Below are positions 1 to 5,208 of a stretch of DNA of 5,291 nucleotides, in pieces. Source of the DNA: Chitinophagaceae bacterium (GTDB taxonomy: Bacteria > Bacteroidota > Bacteroidia > Chitinophagales > Chitinophagaceae). Under the pieces are notes generated by a model. The model was given only the letters and a program-made list of their open reading frames with translations, made no database searches and had not been told where the DNA came from. The stretch covers positions 1 to 5,291 of the forward strand of contig CANHEC010000199.1 of the NCBI GenBank assembly GCA_947459455.1, written 5' to 3'. Both the position numbers and the translations under genes were made by a program. Each line of letters opens with the position of its first letter. Position 1 is the stretch's first letter.

Positions 1-1
1 A

Positions 2-394
2 ATCACCCAGTTCAACAAGATAGACAGCGCCCTGAAAAACAGCCAGATCTTCGGCAACACGCTGGAGGCGTTGGTAGGGGCCATCTATCTCGATAAAGGC
101 TACAAGCAAACCCTGCGATGGGTAACCAAGCGCATTGTGTTGCCTCACCTGCTGCTCGATGATCTGGAGGCGCAGGACATCAACGTGAAGAACAAGCTGA
201 TTGGCTGGGCCAATAAGCAAAACCGCACCATCGATTTTGAAACCCTTGAAGAAAAGCAGGAAAAGGGGCGCCGCCTGTTTATAGTAGGGGTAAAGCTGGA
301 TGGGGAAGTAATAGCAGCTGGCCGCGGATACAATAAAAAAGACGCCAGCCAGATGGCCGCTATTCAGGCGGTTGAAAAACTGGGCCTTGGCTAG
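2..394 (+). CDS. rnc: Ribonuclease III, C-terminal part (5' end outside window)
   Basis: RNase III cleaves double-stranded RNA in rRNA precursors and structured mRNAs, in the cytoplasm, as a dimer. The reading frame is open from base 2, so 130 C-terminal residues are present and the N-terminal half of the catalytic domain, with its first metal-binding signature, lies outside. Visible residues 16-31 carry the second catalytic motif (GNTLEALVGAIYLD), where E22 matches E. coli E117. The position matching E. coli D114 is Asn (N19), one of the metal-site acidic positions; this may be normal for the lineage. Residues about 62-128 form a double-stranded RNA-binding domain, ending in the typical lysine/alanine-rich helix (KKDASQMAAIQAVEKL). 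The frame contains an internal TTG at 71 that is not a plausible start because it would cut the catalytic motif. The gene ends 9 bp from the stop of the opposing MutS-like gene. Identification is secure from the domain pair. Confidence 0.95.
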   Translation: MTQFNKIDSALKNSQIFGNTLEALVGAIYLDKGYKQTLRWVTKRIVLPHLLLDDLEAQDINVKNKLIGWANKQNRTIDFETLEEKQEKGRRLFIVGVKLDGEVIAAGRGYNKKDASQMAAIQAVEKLGLG

Positions 395-403
395 GTTGTC
401 TGC

Positions 404-2197
404 CTACAATTCGATTCCTATTTTTTTCATCAGCAGCGAAGCATTCAGGCTTTGGCAAACGCCATCTTTCAGCTGGTAGTCAAAGTATAGCTCTTCGCCG
501 GCTACCTGCACATCAAAATGGTAGTTGCGCATGTGCTGCGGATGTTGCGCAGCCAAATCGGCCAGGGCCAGATCGTGGGTGGCTATGATGCCCGCAGCTT
601 GCTGCCGCAGCAGTTGCAGCAGCAGCGCTTTCGAGCCGGTTTGGCGGTCGTGGCTATTGGTGCCGCGAAGTATTTCATCCAGCAATAAAAACAGCGGCTC
701 CCGCCGGTTGACAGCCTCAATCATGGTTCGTAGCTTTTTCAGCTCGGCGTAAAAAGTAGAAGTGTTTTCCTCCAGGTTATCGGCAATGCGCATGCTGCTC
801 ATGAGGTGGCTGGGATACAGCAGCAGGTAGCTGGCGCACACAGGTGCACCTGCATGTGCCATTACAATGGCCAGGCCCACGCTGCGCAAAAAAGTGCTTT
901 TGCCTGCCATATTGCTGCCGGTAATCACGCTGATTTGCGGCAGGCCCATGCTGCTAAAATCGCTGCACACCCGCCGCTCTTCGGGCAGTAGTGGATGGCC
1001 CAGCTGGCGTGCTTGCAGGGTGCTTGGCTGGTCGCTCAGGGTGGGCATGGACCAGTTGGGTTGGTTGTGCCGAAGGTTGGCCAGGCTGCTCATGGCTTCC
1101 AGCTCACCAATGGCCTGCAGCCAGGCGGTCATGCGGGGACCGTGCTGCTGCCGCCATTGGCGCAGGGCCAACACTTGCTGCAGGTCCCATAGCAGTACCA
1201 TATTCAGCGGCACAAAAACCAACGGATTGTAGCGATAATCGAACCGGGCCAAAATGCGGCTGAGGGCTGACAGGTGCTTGTGGGCGCCCCCTTGCTGAAG
1301 CAGCGGTGCCTGCGTGTGCTGCAGCCAGCTGCTTTGCCATCGTTGGCTTTCGGCATGGCCGGCTATAGCTGCCAGCGTGTCGGTTTGTGGTGCTATGCGG
1401 TTGAGCAGTTGGTAGGCGGGTGCCGCCTTTTTGCTGATGGCCCCACTGATGGCAAACAGCACCAGCAGCCAGCTGTAAAAAAGTCCCTCGGGCAGCCAAC
1501 CGGTGGCAAATGCCGCTATCAGCCCCAGCGATACCGCCGGCAGTGCCCAGCGCAGCCATTGCCAGCCGGCATGGTCAAACAGTTCGTCGGGCTGGGTAGC
1601 CCATGTTGTCAGGCGTTCCGTTTGGTCGGCCTCCAGTGGGCGGGCCCGGCCAATGGCCTGCAGATCCTGGCGCCAATCGAGGGCGGGGGCCAGCTCCACC
1701 ACCGCCTGCTGGCGCTCCGCTATGGTGCTGGCATCGGCTGGCTGTAGCAGCCATGCCGCCAGCTGCCGGTGGCCGGTAAAGCTGGTGGTGCGGTGCAGCC
1801 AGCTGTACAGCGAGGCGGGACCCAGCAAGTCGAGATCGGTAGCGTAGGGGTGGGCGCCGGGCAAAAAGCGTAGGCCGTCTTCGCCGGGCGGGTAGCGGTG
1901 GGCATCAATATCAAGCTCTTCCTGGTTGATTTGCAGCAGCCGCTGCTGGTGCGCCATGCGTTGCTGTAGCCGTACATCGGCCAGTACCAGGCGCAGAAAC
2001 AGCGCCAGCAGCAGCAAGCCGGCCAATACGGCCACGGCCGGGTGCAGGGCCCACAGCAGCCATGGGCCCGCTACGGTAGCCGCCAGAGCGGCCAGTCGGC
2101 CCCACGCTACCCAGCTTCGGCGGCGTTGATCTTGCTGCCATGTTGCTTGCAAGGCAGCCAGGCGCTGCTGGTACAGCTGTTGAATATTGGCGGTCAT
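404..2197 (-). CDS. Membrane-anchored MutS-like ATPase (MutS domain V family)
   Basis: This 597-residue protein has the C-terminal ATPase of the MutS family: Walker A G427-SNMAGKST-435, the conserved STFYAEL stretch near residue 480, Walker B LFLLLDE with D507-E508, and a TH pair at 540-541 in the H-loop position. A MutS core/lever-like region precedes it, with HRQLAAWLLQPADASTIAERQQAV near residues 143-166. It differs from true MutS in being much shorter, with no N-terminal mismatch-recognition domain or Phe-x-Glu motif seen, and in having hydrophobic stretches that look like membrane helices at about 33-51, 53-72, 215-234 and 240-256. Such proteins are often labelled mismatch repair MutS, but the substrate of this membrane-bound form is not known to me. 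ATP binding is well supported; a repair role is not. The start is the ATG at 2197, without a Shine-Dalgarno sequence. It lies 57 bp downstream of mce and is probably co-transcribed with it. Confidence 0.88.
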   Translation of the reverse strand: MTANIQQLYQQRLAALQATWQQDQRRRSWVAWGRLAALAATVAGPWLLWALHPAVAVLAGLLLLALFLRLVLADVRLQQRMAHQQRLLQINQEELDIDAHRYPPGEDGLRFLPGAHPYATDLDLLGPASLYSWLHRTTSFTGHRQLAAWLLQPADASTIAERQQAVVELAPALDWRQDLQAIGRARPLEADQTERLTTWATQPDELFDHAGWQWLRWALPAVSLGLIAAFATGWLPEGLFYSWLLVLFAISGAISKKAAPAYQLLNRIAPQTDTLAAIAGHAESQRWQSSWLQHTQAPLLQQGGAHKHLSALSRILARFDYRYNPLVFVPLNMVLLWDLQQVLALRQWRQQHGPRMTAWLQAIGELEAMSSLANLRHNQPNWSMPTLSDQPSTLQARQLGHPLLPEERRVCSDFSSMGLPQISVITGSNMAGKSTFLRSVGLAIVMAHAGAPVCASYLLLYPSHLMSSMRIADNLEENTSTFYAELKKLRTMIEAVNRREPLFLLLDEILRGTNSHDRQTGSKALLLQLLRQQAAGIIATHDLALADLAAQHPQHMRNYHFDVQVAGEELYFDYQLKDGVCQSLNASLLMKKIGIEL

Positions 2198-2208
2198 GAT
2201 GTGGCAAA

Positions 2209-2229
2209 GCAGCCCTGCTGGTGGGCTGC
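2209..2229 (-). other. GC-rich stem-loop between mce and the MutS-like gene
   Basis: A perfect 7-bp inverted repeat (GCAGCCC / GGGCTGC) with a 7-nt loop lies in the 57-bp gap. On the minus-strand transcript it ends 11 nt before the ATG of the MutS-like gene and is followed by only three U residues. It could reduce read-through or initiation, or protect the upstream mce message. The U run is too short to call it a terminator. Confidence 0.45.
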
Positions 2230-2254
2230 GGGTACGAAAATAGGCGGGAGCAGG

Positions 2255-2656
2255 CTAGGGTCGTTCCTGGCACAGCTCTACCAGCACCCCATGGGTGCCC
2301 TTGGGGTGCACAAAGCACACCAGCTTGTTGTCGGCGCCCTGTTTGGGTTGTTCATTCAGCAGCACAAAGCCTGCGGCCCGTAGTCGCTCCATTTCGGCAA
2401 GTATGTCGTTCACCTCAAAAGCGATATGGTGCAGGCCTTCGCCCTTTTTGGCAATGTATTTGGCAATGACGCCCTCGGGATCGGTGCTTTCCAGCAGCTC
2501 TATTTTGTTGGGCCCTACCTGAAAAAATGCAGTGGCTACTTTTTCGCTGGCTACTTCCTCTGTTTTGTAGCAGGTCGTATTCAGCAGGGCTTCGTACACC
2601 GGTATGGCATCGGCCAGCGAGCCAACGGCAATACCAATATGCTCTATCTTATTCAT
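2255..2656 (-). CDS. mce: Methylmalonyl-CoA epimerase
   Basis: The enzyme interconverts the two epimers of methylmalonyl-CoA, linking propionyl-CoA carboxylation or breakdown to the B12-dependent mutase that yields succinyl-CoA. It is cytoplasmic. The 133 residues match the usual length of this vicinal-oxygen-chelate (VOC/glyoxalase) family protein, with two beta-alpha-beta-beta-beta modules. Metal-ligand positions are recognisable: H6 in IEHIGIAV, E53 in NKIELLE, H76 or H77 in LHHIAFEV, and E127 in HGVLVEL. The ATG at 2656 is chosen because IEHIGIAV must lie close to the N-terminus; a TTG at 2683 in the same frame would only add nine non-conserved residues. No Shine-Dalgarno is present. It is the first gene of a minus-strand pair with the MutS-like ATPase; no functional link between the two is evident. 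A general VOC dioxygenase label is possible, but the motif set favours the epimerase. Confidence 0.92.
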   Translation of the reverse strand: MNKIEHIGIAVGSLADAIPVYEALLNTTCYKTEEVASEKVATAFFQVGPNKIELLESTDPEGVIAKYIAKKGEGLHHIAFEVNDILAEMERLRAAGFVLLNEQPKQGADNKLVCFVHPKGTHGVLVELCQERP

Positions 2657-2915
2657 AATCAATTTGGTGATGGCTAAGGCCAACTGGCCCGAGGCACTTG
2701 CAAAGCTGCTGCGTGCCGCTGGTATTTTGGCTAATTTTTGTCATTCTTTCAGCATCGCCTCAGCCGGCCTATTACGAATTGTGGAAAAAGCCCGCCTGCC
2801 CGGAGTGCCGCCCTTCGGGCCCGCAACAAAAGCAGCTAATTTTGTGTTTCGTTGTTTCGGCGGCGTCTGCCCGCTGTTTCAACCCTCATTCAACGGAAAA
2901 AGCACATTTAAGCAT
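2657..2915. other. Divergent intergenic region between mce and iscS
   Basis: This 259-bp region separates the minus-strand mce from the plus-strand iscS and must hold promoters for both. On the plus strand it contains a TAATTTTG element (listed separately). I found no CAAAnnTA (the same element on the minus strand), so the mce promoter was not located. A short GCCC-TTC-GGGC hairpin at 2810-2820 is probably incidental. The iscS reading frame stays open through this region without a credible start or conserved sequence, so no gene is called here. Confidence 0.6.
2814..2844 (+). promoter_or_regulatory. Candidate Bacteroidota-type promoter for iscS
   Basis: TAATTTTG at 2837-2844 matches the -7 element TAnnTTTG exactly. 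TTCG at 2814-2817, with a 19-nt spacer, is a one-mismatch version of the -33 TTTG. Transcription would begin near 2850, giving a leader of about 65 nt before the iscS ATG at 2916. The weak -33 element keeps confidence moderate. Confidence 0.45.
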
Positions 2916-4136
2916 ATGAGTATCCAACTGCCTGTGTACCTGGACAACAACGCCACCACCCCTTGTGATCCCCGTGTGGTGGAGGCCATGGTACCTTATT
3001 TTACCAATCATTTCGGAAATGCCGCCAGCCGCAACCACCCCTTTGGTTGGGCCGCCGAAGAAGCGGTGGACTATGCCCGTGAGCAGGTAGCCCAGCTCAT
3101 TGGCGCCGACCCCAAAGAAATCATTTTCACCAGTGGTGCCACCGAGGGCGACAACCTGGCCATCAAAGGCGTGTTTGAAATGTACGCCAGCAAGGGCAAT
3201 CACATTATTACCATGAACATAGAGCACAAGGCGGTACTGGATACCTGCAAGCACCTGGAAAAGCAGGGCGCCGAAGTGACCTATCTGGACGTGAAAGAAA
3301 ATGGCCGGATTGACCTGGCAGAGCTGGAAGCGGCCATTAAGCCGACGACCATTCTCATTGCCATCATGTACGCCAACAATGAAATTGGTGTAATTCAACC
3401 TGTACGTGAAATAGCGGCCATTGCCAAAAAGCATGGCGTTCTCTTCTTTAGCGATGCAGTACAGGCGGTAGGCAAAATACCGGTGGATGTGAAAGCCGAT
3501 GGCATTGATATCATGGCATTTACCGGCCACAAAATGTACGGCCCCAAGGGTGTAGGTGCCCTGTATGTGCGTCGTAAAAATCCTCGGGTAAAAGTAACGG
3601 CCCAGATGGACGGCGGTGGCCACGAACGCGGTATGCGCAGTGGTACGCTGAATGTGCCCGGCATTGTGGGCTTTGGCAAAGCATGCGAACTGTGCCGCCT
3701 GGAAATGGAGCAGGATGCAGCCCATACCAGCCGCCTACGCGACAAGCTGGAGCAAGCCCTGCTGAAAATAGAAGAAGCATACGTAAACGGCGATCCGGCG
3801 CACCGCTTGCCGCATGTAAGCAATATCAGCTTCAAGTATGTAGAAGGCGAAGGTCTGATGATGGGTTTCAACAAGAACATTGCCGTGAGCTCTGGCTCGG
3901 CCTGTACCAGCGCCAGCCTCGAGCCCAGCTACGTGCTCAAGGCCCTTGGTCTGGGCGACGATCTGGCTCACAGCAGCCTGCGCTTTGGCCTCAGCCGCTT
4001 TACTACCGAAGAGCAAATTGACTACACGATTGAGCAGGTAACCAATACGGTGCTGAAACTGCGTGACATGAGCCCGCTGTGGGAAATGTACAAGGAAGGC
4101 ATCGACCTGAACACGATTGAGTGGGCGCACCACTAA
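2916..4136 (+). CDS. iscS: Cysteine desulfurase IscS (ISC system)
   Basis: A pyridoxal-phosphate enzyme that converts L-cysteine to alanine and holds the released sulfur as a persulfide, passing it to IscU for Fe-S assembly and usually to tRNA thiolation and other acceptors. It is a cytoplasmic dimer. The 406 residues include the cofactor-binding set H104, D180, Q183 and Schiff-base lysine K206 (TGHKMYGPKG), plus the mobile-loop catalytic C330 in SSGSACTSASLEPSYV. The long loop and the tail (SPLWEMYKEGIDLNTIEWAHH region, 386-406) are those of group I IscS, the tail being the IscU-docking part in E. coli. This rules out SufS and most NifS-like enzymes. The ATG at 2916 gives the family's exact N-terminus (VYLDNNATT); the frame is open further upstream but without homology. 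No Shine-Dalgarno, but an A-rich leader. All 17 arginine codons are CGT, CGC or CGG. It is followed by the inserted cassette, then iscU. Confidence 0.97.
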   Translation: MSIQLPVYLDNNATTPCDPRVVEAMVPYFTNHFGNAASRNHPFGWAAEEAVDYAREQVAQLIGADPKEIIFTSGATEGDNLAIKGVFEMYASKGNHIITMNIEHKAVLDTCKHLEKQGAEVTYLDVKENGRIDLAELEAAIKPTTILIAIMYANNEIGVIQPVREIAAIAKKHGVLFFSDAVQAVGKIPVDVKADGIDIMAFTGHKMYGPKGVGALYVRRKNPRVKVTAQMDGGGHERGMRSGTLNVPGIVGFGKACELCRLEMEQDAAHTSRLRDKLEQALLKIEEAYVNGDPAHRLPHVSNISFKYVEGEGLMMGFNKNIAVSSGSACTSASLEPSYVLKALGLGDDLAHSSLRFGLSRFTTEEQIDYTIEQVTNTVLKLRDMSPLWEMYKEGIDLNTIEWAHH

Positions 4137-4140
4137 GAGC

Positions 4141-4173
4141 AATGCTGAATGGTGAATGATGAATGGTAAATGA
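4141..4173 (+). repeat. Left end repeat: AATGC plus four 7-bp TGAATGR-type units
   Basis: After AATGC, four heptamers follow: TGAATGG, TGAATGA, TGAATGG, TAAATGA (4146-4173). Because the unit is 7 bp, its stop codon falls in all three forward frames (4146, 4153, 4160, 4167). The array starts 4 nt after the iscS stop codon and forms the left arm of the inverted repeat enclosing the cassette. Confidence 0.75.
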
Positions 4174-4190
4174 GTGACGAAGGATAGAAA

Positions 4191-4196
4191 CGGAGG
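4191..4196 (+). promoter_or_regulatory. Strong Shine-Dalgarno site before the four-helix-bundle gene
   Basis: CGGAGG is placed 5 nt before the ATG at 4202, close to ideal pairing with the 16S rRNA tail. It fixes the start. The other genes in the window lack such a site, as is usual in Bacteroidota, where the anti-Shine-Dalgarno is largely not used for initiation. Confidence 0.65.
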
Positions 4197-4201
4197 CCTT
4201 T

Positions 4202-4573
4202 ATGGAAAAGAGGCGAAATGTAGTTGTAGAAAAAGCCTATGAATTCGCCATTTCAATCGTTCATTTGTCTTCACAGGTGGCCAACAAAAATGAAATATTG
4301 GCCAACCAACTGTTGCGAAGCGGCACCTCGGTAGGAGCGAATGTGAATGAAGCACAAGCCGCACTGACGAAAAAGGAGTTTGCTGCAAAAATGTCGATTG
4401 CAGCAAAGGAGATGAGAGAAGCGAGATACTGGTTGATGCTGCTGAAAGATACCGGGATAATCGGCCAGGATATAAAGCTGGAGGAGCTGGCAGATGAATT
4501 GGTGAGGTTGTTGACAAGTATCGTGAAGTCGGCACAATCTTCGTTTAGTTCGGATCACCCGGCTGGAGCGTAG
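4202..4573 (+). CDS. Four-helix-bundle protein, S23 / 23S rRNA intervening-sequence (IVP) family
   Basis: A 123-residue, all-helical protein of the family first seen encoded in intervening sequences of 23S rRNA genes and related to Avd of diversity-generating retroelements; members form pentameric barrels that bind nucleic acid. Family hallmarks are the central QLLRSGTSVGANVNEAQ segment (about 36-52), the K/E-rich helix around KKEFAAKMSIAAKEMREARYWL (57-78), and a C-terminal helix ending near residue 113. The role in the cell is unknown, and nothing points to a part in Fe-S assembly. Its place between iscS and iscU looks accidental. Start ATG 4202 follows a strong Shine-Dalgarno. All six arginines use AGG, CGA or AGA (AGG, CGA, CGA, AGA, AGA, AGG), whereas iscS and iscU use only CGT, CGC and CGG, suggesting separate origin. 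No promoter is seen, so expression probably depends on the iscS transcript. Confidence 0.88.
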   Translation: MEKRRNVVVEKAYEFAISIVHLSSQVANKNEILANQLLRSGTSVGANVNEAQAALTKKEFAAKMSIAAKEMREARYWLMLLKDTGIIGQDIKLEELADELVRLLTSIVKSAQSSFSSDHPAGA

Positions 4574-4580
4574 CGGAAGT

Positions 4581-4606
4581 TCATTAAATATTAAACATCA
4601 AGCATT
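4581..4606 (-). repeat. Right end repeat, degenerate inverted copy of the left end
   Basis: Read on the minus strand from 4606: AATGC, then heptads TTGATGT, TTAATAT, TTAATGA. Ungapped comparison with 4141-4166 gives 18 matches of 26, and two more positions would be G-U pairs in RNA. It begins 7 nt after the stop of the four-helix-bundle gene and ends 14 nt before the iscU ATG. Confidence 0.55.
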
Positions 4607-4620
4607 AAAAATTACCCATC

Positions 4621-5040
4621 ATGGCATATTCTGAAAAAGTAATCGACCACTACCAGCACCCGAAAAATGTGGGCACACTGGACAAGAGCAAGAAAAATGT
4701 AGGCACTGGCCTGGTAGGCGCCCCCGAGTGCGGCGACGTAATGCGCCTGCAGATTGAGGTGGACGAAACCACCAATACCATTGTAGATGCCAAGTTCAAA
4801 ACCTTTGGTTGCGGCTCGGCCATCGCATCTTCCAGCCTGGCTACCGAGTGGCTCAAGGGCAAAACCGTAGATCAGGCCTTGTCTATCGACAATATGGACA
4901 TCGTAGAGGAACTGAACCTGCCCCCGGTGAAAATTCACTGCTCGGTACTGGCCGAAGACGCCATCAAGGCAGCCATCAACGACTACCGGGTGAAAAACGG
5001 CATGGACCCCATCCAATTCGAAGAAAGTGTAGTACACTAA
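4621..5040 (+). CDS. iscU: Iron-sulfur cluster assembly scaffold protein IscU
   Basis: The scaffold on which sulfur from IscS and iron are built into [2Fe-2S] and then [4Fe-4S] clusters before transfer to carriers such as IscA. Its 139 residues are close to the usual length. The three cluster cysteines are C37 (APECGDV), C64 (FGCGSAI) and C107 (KIHCSVLAEDA), with D39 and H106 also conserved. LPPVK at 100-104 is the site recognised by the HscA chaperone in E. coli, implying hscA/hscB elsewhere in the genome. The short C-terminus and lack of extra domains separate it from NifU, and LPPVK separates it from SufU. The ATG at 4621 has an A-rich leader, part of it next to the cassette's right end, and no Shine-Dalgarno. 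Arginine codons match iscS. Transcription ends at the hairpin 39 nt downstream of the stop. Confidence 0.97.
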   Translation: MAYSEKVIDHYQHPKNVGTLDKSKKNVGTGLVGAPECGDVMRLQIEVDETTNTIVDAKFKTFGCGSAIASSSLATEWLKGKTVDQALSIDNMDIVEELNLPPVKIHCSVLAEDAIKAAINDYRVKNGMDPIQFEESVVH

Positions 5041-5078
5041 TAACGACTTTGAGTTTCAACGAGTAATCAAACACAGCA

Positions 5079-5110
5079 GCAAGACAGCCGAAAGGCTGTT
5101 TTGCATTTTT
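5079..5110 (+). terminator. Intrinsic terminator after iscU
   Basis: GCAAGACAGCC (5079-5089) pairs with GGCTGTTTTGC (5094-5104), with one G-U pair, around a GAAA tetraloop (5090-5093), then ATTTTT follows. This 11-bp stem with a U run should stop the iscS-iscU transcript before the next gene. Confidence 0.85.
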
Positions 5111-5154
5111 GGGAAGTACGGTTTGTGAGGAAGGGAATTAACGCCTGCCTGACG

Positions 5155-5168
5155 TTTGTACGTACAAA
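5155..5168. promoter_or_regulatory. Perfect 14-bp palindrome, candidate operator
   Basis: TTTGTACGTACAAA equals its own reverse complement. Its first four bases are also the -33 element of the promoter below, and the rest fills much of the spacer. A dimeric repressor bound here would block RNA polymerase. The regulator is unknown; the motif does not resemble the E. coli IscR sites I know. Confidence 0.6.
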
Positions 5169-5183
5169 TTGACAGTAAATTTG
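5155..5183 (+). promoter_or_regulatory. Bacteroidota-type promoter for the downstream IscA-like gene
   Basis: TTTG (5155-5158), a 17-nt spacer, and TAAATTTG (5176-5183) match the -33/-7 consensus TTTG and TAnnTTTG without mismatch. Transcription should begin near 5188-5190, giving a leader of about 20 nt to the ATG at 5209. It lies downstream of the iscU terminator, so the next gene has its own control. Confidence 0.75.
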
Positions 5184-5208
5184 TGCCCGGCATCATCCTT
5201 GAAGCGAT

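Larger units (their letters stand above)
4141..4606 (+). mobile_element. Four-helix-bundle (IVS-like) cassette inserted between iscS and iscU
   Basis: A 466-bp unit bounded by imperfect inverted repeats (4141-4166 and 4581-4606; 18 of 26 positions match without gaps, the outer five, AATGC/GCATT, exactly). It holds one gene of the S23/IVP family. It interrupts what should be a tight iscS-iscU operon: joining the flanks leaves 18 nt between stop and start. The interior is AT-richer than iscS and uses AGA/AGG arginine codons that iscS and iscU avoid. No transposase or target-site duplication is visible, so any movement would need outside help or happened long ago. The boundaries are inferred from repeat edges only. 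Confidence 0.6.

Noticed and set aside
392..406. TAGG/CCTA inverted repeat joining the two stop codons of rnc and the MutS-like gene as a bidirectional terminator
   Set aside because: Only four Watson-Crick pairs and no adjacent U run on either strand; too weak to call.
1104..1559. Open frame overlapping the MutS-like gene on the same strand, different frame
   Set aside because: The GC-rich, Ala/Gln-rich MutS-like gene produces many such frames; the composition is low complexity and no motif is seen.
2810..2820. GCCC-TTC-GGGC hairpin as terminator or riboswitch upstream of iscS
   Set aside because: A four-pair stem without a U run or further conserved structure is expected by chance in a GC-rich stretch.
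2604..2915. In-frame N-terminal extension of iscS by 104 residues
   Set aside because: The ATG at 2916 reproduces the usual IscS N-terminus and length; the upstream part overlaps mce antisense, shows no family sequence, and contains the likely iscS promoter.
2886..3725. Long minus-strand open frame (279 codons) opposite iscS
   Set aside because: It is a codon-bias shadow of a highly conserved plus-strand gene; the translation shows no recognisable domain.
4141..4173. CRISPR-like array
   Set aside because: The units are 7 bp with no spacers; this is a short tandem repeat.
4137..4611. Target-site duplication around the cassette
   Set aside because: The bases just outside the repeats (GAGC on the left, AAAAA on the right) do not match, so no duplication is supported.
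4612..5037. Minus-strand open frame of 141 codons opposite iscU
   Set aside because: It mirrors iscU almost exactly in extent and has no protein-like features of its own.
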